DNA of 64,000 nucleotides. It comes from Ariolimax columbianus. Its lineage: Eukaryota; Mollusca; Gastropoda; Stylommatophora; Arionidae. The stretch lies in assembly GCA_036924085.1 (NCBI GenBank), contig JAVGWX010000004.1, forward strand, positions 42,414,793 to 42,478,792, in the 5' to 3' direction. Positions 55,240 through 64,000 of the stretch are shown in pieces. The notes under the pieces were generated by a model. That model was not told the origin of the DNA, ran no database searches, and saw nothing but the letters and a program-made list of their open reading frames with translations. How positions within the stretch are numbered: position 1 is the stretch's first letter; every line of letters starts with the position of its first letter. The position numbers and the translations under genes were made by a program.

Positions 55240-55700
55240 CTCAGGTCATCCCGTAACCGGTGAGGTCGTTGGGGCACACGTGAAGACATCCCCACAAATC
55301 CACGCTACCCTTCTCTGTCAGCGACCGCTGGCTATGCATCTTCTGGTCTGAGATTGGTTAATTATTTTATGTTGTCCCCCACCTCTATTTGGGACGGCCT
55401 CTGCCTTGCCCCTTTCCGTGCAGGGTCGTATTTGCAAGACCATTTGATCTCTATATGTGACCGTACCAAGCGAGTTCCCTTCTTTTCACAGTTGCCAAGA
55501 GGTCTTCAAAAGGCCATATTTTGTTGTTGTAATTCTATCTCGTATTTCCTCATTCGTAACTCGATCTTTGTACGTGACGCTTAAGTCTTCGGAAACATCT
55601 CATCTCCAAGGCCTGTATCCTTCGCGAAGGTCAGCTGTAATTGTCCATGTTTCACAAGCATAGAGGAATATTGACAAAACCAATGTACGCATTAATCTGA
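55240..55700 (-). mobile_element. LINE endonuclease-RT 3' end; copy without the SINE
   Basis: Minus-strand copy of the 1098-2003 family. It encodes FLYACETWTITADL, frame-shifted RVTNEEIRDRI-like and VKRRELAWYGHI blocks, and ends with the ACGGGATGACC motif. At 55539-55560 it passes uninterrupted through the site (ATTCGTAACTCG on the plus strand) where the copy at 1098-2003 holds a SINE, so it serves as a paralogous empty site. Confidence 0.85.
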
Positions 55701-56480
55701 TATTCGTGCATAGTGCTAACCGTTTATCTTGCCAGATTTTGTTACTCTGTGCAAGCGCCGCTATTGTCTATGATACTCTGGCCAACACCTCACATTTTGA
55801 TCATTCATCACTGACAATCGAACTGTGTATCTCACGATAGTAGGATTCTACATATTTTCCATTCCCTAATCATTGTTGCAACTATTGACGGTAATTCATC
55901 TTCTCGGTAGTGTTGGTCTATCTTTTTGATAATTATTTTCCAGAAAACATGACCGTAAATAACATTACAACTTTTCACTGTTTTAGTATTTAAGCCAACG
56001 TAAATCACTTTGTTCTGTCTACGCAAAAATGTCCTGGCATGTTATTCAAAGGGACCTCACTGAGTTTAAAAAACATATTGGCAGACACAACTCAATATTT
56101 ACGAATTCTAGAAACACTAGTTAATGTGTTGGAATACATCATCTTCTTTTTTCACATAACAAACATTTTCTTTTGTGGATCTTGTATGGAAAAGTCAAAT
56201 TTTTATTGGTTATTTATAGCGCAATGAAACGATTCATCGAATAATTCATTTTCAATTTTTTGCAATATTGGCATGGGGATTGGATTTGCTTGAACTTGAA
56301 AAAAACAAATTATGTTGCTACTTGCTACTCACACTCACTGCTAGCGTTAGCGCTAATGAAATTTAAATTAAATAACCGATAGTGAGTCACTAGTAAAAAT
56401 AGGAGTATTAGAAGCTAATCGCCTAATGACATAATGCTACAGACAGTCACAGACTAATTCTACGTAAGTTAAGTAAGTAG
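55701..56480. other. Unassigned; upstream of ITFG2
   Basis: AT-rich with GTGAGTCACTAG near 56382; may be 5' flank of ITFG2. Nothing firm. Confidence 0.4.
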
Positions 56481-56494
56481 TAGTAGTATGCTAG

Positions 56495-56790
56495 CTCAAA
56501 TGAATAGTACTATAGTAGTGGGCTGCCAAAGATGCAGCGGTGACTCACAGCTGGTTGGTTTAATCAGGGCAAATTATCTAATAATTGACCAAGACCCTAT
56601 TCCGCCTCCAAATGGCGGCGACGGAAACAGACTGCAACCATCATCCATGCAAATTATGGATCAAAGAGATGAAGCAAACCTGGTTCTAGAAATGTTGTGC
56701 TAAAATTGGATGTTTCAAGCTGAAAGGTGCAGATATCGCAGCATATCACTATCAGTAAACTGCGACACACGTATGAGACGTCCTTTTCAT
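56495..56790 (+). mobile_element. Core-SINE, diverged type (G-like), upstream of ITFG2
   Basis: It carries CAGCTGGTTGG, TGACCAAGACCCTATTCCGC, GACGGAAACAGACTGC, GCTGAAAGGTGCAGATATCG and TAAACTGCGACACACG, in the type G order. Located about 420 bp upstream of the ITFG2 start codon. Confidence 0.82.
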
Positions 56791-57212
56791 GATAAACACA
56801 GAATAATAATAAGAATAATTAGTAGTATTGTAGTCTGTGAGTCACTAGCAGAAGTTGTGACAGACTAATTACTATTAGTAGTAGTAAAAGTCAGTCACTG
56901 GTAGATATAGTAGCAGACAAAGTAGCAGTAGTAATAATAAGCTTATAGAGTGAATGAGTTAACCTTATAAGTAGTACTAGTTGTGACGAGTCAGAATGAA
57001 ATTGAGTGATTTGTAGAACATTATTAAGCGACCATCAGACCAGTATCTGACAGGTTCAGTAAGGACAACATAGTAGGTATTTGTAACAACTTAAAAGAAT
57101 AGTGTGTGCTAATATCAATAATAATTTTAATATTTATTTATTTGCATTTGACACCTTTAGTTTTAAGTTGAGTCCTGGAGTCTCAATGGCAAGCGATCTT
57201 TCCAACTCATTT

Positions 57213-57308
57213 ATGAGAACTGTGTCTTTTGTAGAACGGATTGAGGTGGAATTCTATGGCAATGTTGTCACTCAAGCCATGGTATTGGCAGATGTAGACA
57301 ATGACATG
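57213..57308 (+). CDS. ITFG2, first coding exon
   Basis: The exon encodes MRTVSFVERIEVEFYGNVV then TQAMVLADVDNDM, 32 residues that align over their whole length with the N-terminus of ITFG2 in vertebrates (first blade of the FG-GAP-type beta-propeller with the DVDND calcium-like loop). The ATG at 57213 matches the family start; an in-frame ATG at 57186 is possible but would add nine residues not seen in the family. The exon ends at ATG|GTAATA (57306-57314), phase 0. ITFG2 is a subunit of KICSTOR (with KPTN, KICS2 and SZT2), which holds GATOR1 on the lysosome and so lets mTORC1 be shut off when amino acids or glucose are low. The gene runs rightwards; the next exon is at 58599-58694. Confidence 0.88.
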
Positions 57309-57799
57309 GTAATAACAATTCTTTTGTTATTGGTAAAAGATGGAAGCTCAGTTGTCATCATTATGTAAGATATTATCACATAGCCAAATATATCCTGCTA
57401 CATTCAAACACATCACTTGACATTGCAGTAGGGGAAGCAACTTTTTCATTTACAGGGGCCTGAGATAATGTCAGTAAGTGGGCAGAGGACAACATTCATC
57501 TCTAGCTAATAAATTATGATAGTATTATTAAAACACAATTGTCCTGAAATGCCACTAACTTTATTGTATATATATTTATATACTGTATACTGGCACATTT
57601 TTAAATTTAAAAAAAATGTTAATCGTGTGGTTGTACATCAGGTTACACACTGGAATTATATTTTAGAGTGACGTAACATAAATACTAAAACATTATGGAC
57701 TTATGATGCAATTAGTTAGTAGCCCCTTTCAGTCATTACTGACTATAGAATGATACAACATGGAGTGGTAAACAGAACTGTATTCTTAGTTTTTTTTCT

Positions 57800-58325
57800 T
57801 CGTGTTGCAAGACACCAAGTGTAATATGGCATTTCATAGTACATCTCCACTTGGATTGGTCTGCAGCTTCATATTCTTAGACTGTCAGACTCATTTCCAG
57901 GGTCTTCACATCAAGCTTACACACATCTTTGAACCTCAACTGTGGTTGGCTAACTGTTCTCTTGTCATCCACCAACTATTCATAGAGGATATCTTTGGGA
58001 ACTCAACAGTCTTTCCTGCGCTGAATATGATCAAGCCATCGTAGTCTTTGCTGTCTAAGGAAAGTGTACATGGGAAACTAGTGTGAGAGTTTTCCTCTGC
58101 ATTTGTCACTGTGTCCCTCCATGTATTTCTAAGAATGGATCACGAACTCTGTAGGTGGACTGTCTACTATATCTTGGTCATTGATTAGAGATCCCAGGCA
58201 TGTGGATTGGTGCACAGCTGCCAGTTCATAATTATCAATGCTAAGAGTTGGCAGGGTATCTACTTCCTGTCCCAGCACATTTGTTTTCTCACTTATTGTG
58301 AGACCAGAATCTTTGCAAGCCTGGG
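57800..58325 (-). mobile_element. LINE RT C-terminal fragment in ITFG2 intron 1
   Basis: On the minus strand: SGLTISEKTNVLGQEVDTLP, LSIDNYELAAVHQSTCLGSL, then after frameshifts LRQQRLRWLDHIQR, PKDILYE, QPQLRFKDVCKLDVKTLEM and ADQSKWRCTM. This is the block downstream of the RT in APE-type LINEs. The fragment at 58745-59125 is the same family in the opposite direction. Confidence 0.83.
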
Positions 58326-58329
58326 GCTA

Positions 58330-58455
58330 GCTACCCAGCCGCAAATAAACACCTAGCTTAAGTTATGAAAGACAAGGCGGCGAGGAAGAGAACTGGTCAC
58401 TCTACCACCTAACAAAAAGCTGAGACAACACAGTCACTAATACTTAATTCCCAGC
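58330..58455 (+). mobile_element. tRNA-derived SINE, family T4, partial
   Basis: It has AGAACTGGTCACTCTACC, AAAAGCTGAGACAACAC and CTAATACTTAATTCCC, matching the 3' body of family T4; the head is missing. Confidence 0.72.
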
Positions 58456-58598
58456 AGTTGTGACTACCTTTTCCTTAAAATTATTGCAATTTTTTTCAAA
58501 TCACAGGTAATTTATGAATTATTCAAGACGAATTTAAGTTCCTATAAATGGCTATGAAATCAGTTCTTTTTTTGTATGCTTCTCAAATGAAATCACAG

Positions 58599-58694
58599 GC
58601 AAATGAACTGGTTGTTGGAAACATTGATGGTCATGTGGCTATATTCAAAGGTGTATCACAACAGCCATGGAGGCAGATGACTGTCAGTGGAATG
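58599..58694 (+). CDS. ITFG2, second coding exon
   Basis: 96 bp, phase 0, encoding ANELVVGNIDGHVAIFKG and VSQQPWRQMTVSGM. The acceptor is AATCACAG|GCA and the donor ATG|GTGAGG (58692-58699). NELVVG and the following GxVxIxK strand belong to the first propeller repeat of ITFG2, continuing directly from exon 1. No third exon (expected to encode a VGVGD-like block) could be found in the last 5.3 kb of the window, so the rest of the gene must lie to the right, or this is a fragment. The open frame has no damage. The exon lies between two opposed LINE pieces. Confidence 0.87.
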
Positions 58695-58744
58695 GTGAGG
58701 GATATTGTTAAAAAACATGACATAATGTGTGTTAAATAGAAGTT

Positions 58745-59125
58745 TTTTTCCTTGAGATTAGAACGTTACAGAGTAACAAATGCACATGTGCAAACTTGTC
58801 CCAGTATCCCAAGAATATACATTGCTTTTGAGCAAAGAAGACTAGGATGGTTTGGTCATGTTTGTTGCATAGAAGATGGTTGCATTCCCAAAGATATCAT
58901 CTTTGACAGTTGACGGATGACAAGAGAACATTTGGCCGACCACAGTTGAGGTTCAAACGTGTGTGTAAGCGTGATATGAAGGCCCTGGACATGAGTCTGA
59001 CATCCTGGGAAGACAAAGCTGCAGACCGATCCAAGTGGAGATGTACCCTAAAGAGTCACCTCATGCTTGGTGAAAAGAAACTGTTGCAACACAGAGAAGT
59101 GAAATGACAATGCCGCAAGGAGAAA
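58745..59125 (+). mobile_element. LINE RT C-terminal fragment downstream of ITFG2 exon 2
   Basis: It encodes FEQRRLGWFGHVCCIEDGCI, PKDIIFDS, then in another frame DKRTFGRPQLRFKRVCKRDM, KALDMSLTSWEDKAADRSKW and RCTLKSHL. Same family as 57800-58325 but on the other strand. Two frame breaks. Confidence 0.87.
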
Positions 59126-59129
59126 TAAA

Positions 59130-59547
59130 ACAAAAAAGCTAAGTAGAGAGTTACCACTCTAAGGTTTTTATCATTCTGTAGTCAGTCATGAATGAAAGAA
59201 ACTATACCAGAACATCACACCAGAGACTCGAATAATATGGCAACAAAATATGTCTTTAATTTTATGTTACATGGAGTAAAACTATGAAAACAGAGAACTG
59301 AAAAGCGGAATACATTTTTCATGTAATGAAACATAAAGTAATTAGATAATTTTTCTAGACAGGAACATCAGTTCTGTTAAGAATAGCATGGTTTGTTTGA
59401 CATTACTAAACTAAGGTAACTCTTCTCACTCAAGAATCATAATCCTTGGTGTTCGGTATCCTGAAAGGAGCAACTTTATGGTAATTTAGTATTTGCAGTT
59501 AACGTTACTTCATGAGCAAATCTGTTACTGTGGGAACAAAGAATTGT
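59130..59547. other. Unassigned stretch in ITFG2 intron 2
   Basis: AT-rich; no exon or repeat recognised. Confidence 0.45.
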
Positions 59548-59690
59548 AACACTGTAACCTGCCAGGCGTATGTTGTAAGAGGTGACTAAGGAGCGTTGGG
59601 TTTAGTGCGTACCCAATTCTTTGGAAACCATAAGTCAGAAGAAAAGGAAAAGATAGCCTCTACACTTCAGTGAATGATGGGAATCAGTGA
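59548..59690. repeat. Dispersed repeat (pair with 24075-24225)
   Basis: Second copy with TGTAACCTGCCAGGCGTATG, AAGTCAGAAGAAAAGG and a block ending CTCTACACTTCAGTGAATG. Confidence 0.6.
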
Positions 59691-59930
59691 CATACAGCTG
59701 GCTGCTTGCGCCAATGTCAGTGAACTAGAACTCTTTAAGACCCTAATCTGGCTCCAAGTTGCAGCCCTGCAAACTTGCTGCATCTGTGCAGCCTGCTGAA
59801 AGAATAGAAATCCAATGGGTAAGCAAAACATAGTCTAAAAATATTGCCATTCTTAAACCGAATGTGTCGGACCAAAACGCACAGGTATCGTAGCCTTACT
59901 ATAAACTACGACACAGAGTATGGAAGACTG
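59690..59930 (+). mobile_element. Core-SINE, diverged type (G-like)
   Basis: It has CATACAGCTGGCTGCTTGCG, TTTAAGACCCTAATCTGGC, CGAATGTGTCGGACCAAAAC and TATAAACTACGACACAGAGT. The core middle is reduced. It runs directly into the type C SINE. Confidence 0.75.
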
Positions 59931-61447
59931 ACATCTGGTCAGGCACAACATACTGATCAGACATGTTACTAAAATCATAGATAAAGGGGAGCCAGTGGAT
60001 GTTATTTATCTAGACTTTGCAAAGGACTTTGATATAGTACCTCATCAAAGATTATTTTGAAAGTTAAAATCACATGGAATAGGTGGGGAAGTTGCCAAAT
60101 GGATTGAAAATTGGTTAACGGGAAGAAGGCAGAGGGTGGGCATAAATAAGGAGTACTCTGAGTGGAGTGAAGTGAAAAGGGGTGTGCCACAGGGCTCGGT
60201 TTTGGGACCAATTTTGTTCTTGATATATTAAAATGGTTTGGACATTGATATGAGATCCATGATTGCAAAATTTGCTGATGACACAAAACTATGCAGTAGT
60301 GTCTCATCTAAAGCGGAAGTGGATATATTGATGTCGGATTTAGATAAAATTCGAGAATGGTCTGTAAGCTGGCAAATGGAGTTTAATGTAGATAAATGTA
60401 CAGTCATCCACATGGGTAGATCCAATATGGAACATAATTACAGAATGGGAGAAAACAATATTAGAAAGATAGATAAGGAAAGGGACCTAGGGGTTATAAT
60501 AGATCATACAGGAAAGGTGAGTGAGCAAGTTAAGGTAGCAGTGAAAAAGGCAAATGCAATGTTAGGTATGATAAAAAGAAATATTAAACATAGGAGCAAG
60601 GAAGTGATCGTCAAACTGTATAAAGCTTTAGTTAGACCTAGATTGGAGTACTGTGTACAGGTGTGGAGTCCTTATAATAGAGGGGACATAAACATGCTAG
60701 AAAGAATACAAAAAAGAGCGACAAAGATGATAGTGGGATTCCAAAATTACAGTTATGAGGAACGACTCAGAAAAACCGGCCTACAGTGTCTCGAAGAGAG
60801 AAGAATTTGTGGTGACTTAATACAGGTTTATAAGATGATCAGAGGAATCGATAAATTAGACTATAACAAGTTTTTTTAAATACAGCCACCTACAATAACA
60901 CGAGGGCATAGCTACAAGCTGACTAAAGAGAGGTCCAGGTTAGATATTAGGAAATATTTTTTTAGTCAGAGAGTGGTGTCTGCTTGGAATGCATTGCCAG
61001 GGGAGGTAGTGGAGGCAGGGACAGTTAATGCATTTAAGAATAAACTGGATGCGCATAGCTTTTAGAGCAAGGTGATGTAAATGTAACTGGTTGTATACAG
61101 ACTCTGCAGGGTCTTCTAAACCAGTATAAAGACGTTAAGTTAAGTTATTCAGAATCAGGCAAAATATACTGGCCAAGACCCTTACCTTTGCTTTCTCGCA
61201 GCCCTTCCAGGAAACATACTGTTCTTCTTGGCAGTCTGGCTAAAGAGGTGGGGGATGACGTGATCTCTGTAGTAATGAGCAACACACAGATGAGGCCAAG
61301 CATAGCACAACTGCCTGGAGGACACCAGTCCACCTTTATCAGCACACTCTGGATGTGAGAAAAGCTACTGCAACCTGCCACTTAATGTCCTTTTCAGGGC
61401 ACACAAAAGAATAAACCTACTCATTGTGGGCCTTTGAAACAACAACG
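59925..61447 (+). mobile_element. Core-SINE, type C, split by a TTAAG-tailed LINE
   Basis: The 5' end lies at 59927-59964 (ACTGACATCTGGTCAGGCAC, ATACTGATCAGACATGTTA) and the remainder at 61147-61447 (ATACTGGCCAAGACCCTTACC, CTTCCAGGAAACATACTGTT, GCCAAGCATAGCACAACTGC, CTACTCATTGTGGGCC and CAACAACGAC). The junction GACATGTTA ... TTCAGAATCAGGCAAAATAT matches uninterrupted type C copies, for example 63866-63885, once the LINE is taken out. Confidence 0.85.
59965..61146 (+). mobile_element. TTAAG-tailed LINE, longest RT-bearing copy
   Basis: It encodes PVDVIYLDFAKDFDIVPHQR (RT block with the catalytic Asp), then a stop, AKWIENWLTGRRQRVGINKE, RGVPQGSVLGPILFLIY, another stop, and from 60238 a 213-codon frame with AKFADDTKLCSS (palm FADD), WQMEFNVDKCTVIHMG, ERDLGVIIDHTGKVSEQVKV, HRSKEVIVKLYKALVRPRLE, QKRATKMIVGFQNYSYEERL and GIDKLDYNKFF. 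The 3' end is AGACGTTAAGTTAAGTTA. Reverse transcriptase of this type copies the element's own RNA at a nicked target. It is 5'-truncated with three stops. Confidence 0.92.
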
Positions 61448-61449
61448 AC

Positions 61450-61890
61450 ACAGTGTAAGAAAACCTTCTTTTTCAGGAAAGATGGAGAATTGTAGAAGTG
61501 TAGAAGAAATATGACTGAGTAAAAGTAGTTACTTTATATAATTATTTCAGAGACGGGACATTAATGATGGTGTAACAGATCGTAGCTGTAGAGACAATAT
61601 ATAGGTAGGAGATTAGACATGTTTTAACATGTAACAGTCGGGAGGAAGATAGAAAGAGCTTAGACAACCATCTTTTTTCTTTGTGGGATTTGAGTCGGTA
61701 CAGCTGAACTCAGTCCTGCCAGAATTTTAGTAACTAAAACATACGCTTTGTCTCGAACCTCGCAGGGGAGAGATTTGGTGAACATTCATAACCTGACATT
61801 ACAGGCCATATGTCTACATCTCTAAAGATAGTGGTGGTAGACTTGTTGCCGCCTACAAACTCGCGTCGTTTGGAAACGACGTGAGCAGGA

Positions 61891-61891
<1 letters not shown>
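61450..61891. other. Unassigned stretch
   Basis: No feature recognised. Confidence 0.45.

Positions 61892-61920
<29 letters not shown>
61892..61920. repeat. 29-base poly-G run
   Basis: An uninterrupted run of G. It is the longest G/C homopolymer in the window and can in principle form G-quadruplexes. Its exact length may be uncertain because such runs are error-prone in sequencing. Confidence 0.9.
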
Positions 61921-61921
<1 letters not shown>

Positions 61922-62021
61922 TAATGCAAGCAGACGGACAAAAACGCGAACCGTTTTTGAAATCACGTGATCTAGGGAGGCAGATCGAATATAAACTCAC
62001 AGAGACACGTGAGATCATTAT

Positions 62022-62750
62022 TTGAGAAGACATTCGAAAGAGACGCTCAGTTGAGAGCAGGTAGCGGAGAGAAAAGACTTGACTTCAAGCATTACTTGAG
62101 AAGACATTCGAAAGAGACGCTCAGTTGAGAGCAGGTAGCGGAGAGAAAAGACTTGACTTCAAGCATTACTTGAGAAGACATTCGAAAGAGACGCTCAGTT
62201 GAGAGCAGGTAGCGGAGAGAAAAGAATTGACTTCAAGCATTATTTGAGAAGACATTCGAAAGAGACGCTAAGTTGAGAGCAGGTAGCGGAAAGAAAAGAC
62301 TTGACTTCAAGCATTACTTGAGAAGACATTCGAAAGAGACGCTCAGCTGAGAGCAGGTAGCGGAGAGAAAAGACTTGACTTCAAGCATTACTTGAGAAGA
62401 CATTAAAAAGAGACGCTCAGTTGAGAGCAGGTAGCGGAGAGAAAAGACTTGACTTCAAGCATTACTTGAGAAGACATTAAAAAGAGACGCTCAGTTGAGA
62501 GCAGGTAGCGGAGAGAAAAGACTTGACTTCAAGCATTACTTGAGAAGACATTAAAATGAGACGCTCAGTTGAGAGCAGGTAGCGGAGAGAAAAGGCTTGA
62601 CTTCAAGCATTACTTGAGAAGACATTAAAAAGAGACGCTCAGTTGAGAGCAGGTAGCGGAGAGAAAAGACGACTTCAAGCATTACTTGAGAAGACATTAA
62701 AAAGAGACGCTCAGTTAAGAGCAGGCGGCAGAGAGAAAAGACTTGACTTC
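62022..62750. repeat. 74-bp tandem array
   Basis: About ten units, each TTGAGAAGACATTCGAAAGA, GACGCTCAGTTGAGAGCAGG, TAGCGGAGAGAAAAGACTTG, ACTTCAAGCATTAC. Early units carry CATTCGAAAG, later ones CATTAAAAAG, showing that a variant spread along the array. One unit near 62668 is 3 bases short. Degenerate related sequence (GAGACGCTCAGTGGAGGGCA) continues to about 62960. Confidence 0.96.
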
Positions 62751-62959
62751 AGATTTTACAGGAGAATACTTTCCAAGGAGATGCTAAGTGGAGAGCAGGC
62801 GACATAGTAAGGCAGATTTATGTTGAGAACCATAGAGAGAGAACATTTTACTTCAGAGACAGAGGTACTTTGGAAAGAGACGCTCAGTGGAGGGCAGACG
62901 ACGAAGATATGCAGTGGAGGGCAGACGACAAAGATATGCAGTTGAGGCAGATTTGAGTT

Positions 62960-63304
62960 GAGATTTTAGCGACGGAGAGAGGCAGTTGAGATAGAAAGTG
63001 TAGAGTGAAATAGAATAGAGCAGACTCCTTTACCGTCTGCGACAGAGCTCCATCTAATCGATCGGCTCTGGTACAATGGTTATAATTCATTTTTTAAAAA
63101 TTATTGTGTACTATTTCTCAATTTATCGCTGTACTTTCTTGAATGTCAAACGTATTATGGTGTGTAAAAACATCATCAGTAAAAATACTTCTTTTTTTTT
63201 ATTTTACATCAAGCGAAAATGGTAGTCAACATCCTGAAAGGAGTTACTTGGTGACATCTTTATTCTCAAAATTAGTGGAAATGTTGAAGGCGGATTTAAA
63301 ATAT
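62960..63304. other. Unassigned stretch
   Basis: No feature recognised. Confidence 0.45.
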
Positions 63305-63540
63305 CATTTGTGGGCTAGTGGTTAAGGGACACGGCTAACAATCTGAAGGTGTTGGATTCACTCCCCATCACAGCATCGACCGTTACCCAAGGGAAGCAAA
63401 CCCTTAGAAAATGCAGTAGGAAGACGATCCTTACATAAAATGCATGCCGAAGTTGGATGCACTGGGCAGACATGCGCAAAATAAAAACGTTGTGCAACGC
63501 ACACCACATTGGAGAATAGAGAAATAAGGTGATTGCAGAA
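63305..63540 (+). mobile_element. tRNA-derived SINE, family T1, forward orientation
   Basis: The head at 63309 reads TGTGGGCTAGTGGTTAAGGG (A-box-like GGGCTAGTGG) and GTGTTGGATTCACTCCCC is the damaged B box. The body has GAAAATGCAGTAGGAAGACG, ATAAAATGCATGCCGAAGTT and GTTGTGCAACGCACACC, and it ends in A-rich sequence. It lets the orientation of the three minus-strand T1 copies be read directly. Confidence 0.9.
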
Positions 63541-63718
63541 AAAAATGTTATATATATATTATTTCTTGTATGAGATTTGGTTTCAGTAGTTATAGTAAAG
63601 AGATAAAAAGTATATAGGAACCTAATTTTAAAAAAAGGATATCTTTCTTCTTCGTACGCTAAAAAAAAAAAAAGGATATAAAAACCACCTCTACACCTCA
63701 CAGTAGAAGAGGAGCGAC

Positions 63719-63740
63719 TAAGTAAGTAAGTAAGTAAGTA
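63719..63740. repeat. (TAAG)n short microsatellite
   Basis: About five units of TAAG. It follows a short block shared with the repeats near 24700 and 59650. Confidence 0.85.
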
Positions 63741-63837
63741 TATAAAAACCAAATAATCTATCAGTATGTTAAATCATGTTGCTCAATTCCGTGCCGGTTT
63801 TCTGTATTTGTAATTTTTTTCCATTTGCAATGTGAAA

Positions 63838-64000
63838 GAAGACTAATGTCTGGTCAGACATGTTAGTCAGATTCAGGAAAAACATACTGGACAAGACCTC
63901 ACCTTGGCTTCCTTGTAGGCCTTCCTGGAAACGGGCTGTTTTCATGGCAGCTTGGCTAACAAGATGAGGGATCTACAAGATCCCCATAGTGATGATCGAC
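63838..64000 (+). mobile_element. Core-SINE, type C, cut by window end
   Basis: It contains GAAGACTAATGTCTGGTCAG, GACATGTTAGTCAGATTCAG, GGACAAGACCTCACCTTGGC, TTCCTGGAAACGGGCTGTTT and TGGCAGCTTGGCTAAC, in the type C order; the 3' module lies beyond the right edge. Confidence 0.9.

Larger units (their letters stand above)
57309..58598 (+). other. ITFG2 intron 1
   Basis: Starts GTAATA and ends AATCACAG. The 1290 bp contain a minus-strand LINE fragment (57800-58325) and a T4 SINE (58330-58450). Joining exon 1 to exon 2 across it gives DNDM-ANELVVGN, matching the family's DND-xx-NELVVG. Confidence 0.85.

Noticed and set aside
61734..62033. Proline-rich protein
   Set aside because: The Pro run is the complement of the poly-G tract.
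61450..63060. LTR retrotransposon or retrovirus-like remains around the 74-bp array
   Set aside because: No paired long terminal repeats, primer-binding site or gag/pol motifs could be found.

Overview
This is a piece of an animal nuclear genome: AT-rich, intron-bearing and dominated by transposable elements, with no bacterial-style operons. The retroelement proteins (APE-type LINEs, several with an RNase H domain), tRNA-derived SINEs and mariner and hAT fossils suggest a lophotrochozoan. A gastropod mollusc, perhaps a sacoglossan sea slug, is my best guess from the flavour of the RNase H LINE proteins, but that is inference.

Only two host genes can be supported. (1) At 21985-23984 a 2-kb exon on the + strand encodes about 660 residues with two C2HC zinc-finger-like motifs near the N-terminus and a long Ser/Thr/Gln-rich acidic remainder. 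It has a good 3' splice site just before the ATG and a good 5' splice site 17 bases before the first stop. (2) At 57213-57308 and 58599-58694 lie the first two coding exons of ITFG2, a subunit of the KICSTOR complex that restrains mTORC1. The rest of that gene must lie beyond the right edge.

The remainder is a dense, nested layer of mobile DNA. Left arm (1-21 kb): a 48-bp satellite, LINE pieces with a SINE inside one of them, a full-length dead mariner with both terminal inverted repeats and TA duplications (5590-6894), four RNase H LINE remnants, and a decayed LINE (16.6-20.9 kb) carrying another LINE and a SINE inside it. Middle (24-40 kb): four copies of one young RNase H LINE with a GAA tail, each with a perfect 11-16 bp target-site duplication and lengths of 1521, 1027, 708 and 127 bp; a hAT fossil; a CAA-tailed RNase H LINE; and a 38-bp tandem array. 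Right arm (40-64 kb): many SINEs, a second (internally deleted) mariner, 3' ends of a LINE family with a TTAAG-type tail, the ITFG2 exons between opposed LINE fragments, and a 74-bp tandem array next to a 29-base G run.

The most notable pattern is a set of SINEs sharing one central core (around CCAAGACCCT ... CCTGGAAACAGGCTG) but carrying different 3' modules, one ending in GAA repeats and one in CAA repeats. RNase H LINEs with the same two tail types occur in this window, so each SINE type may be mobilised by a different LINE. No CRISPR, operon, viral genome or obviously new enzymatic system was seen.
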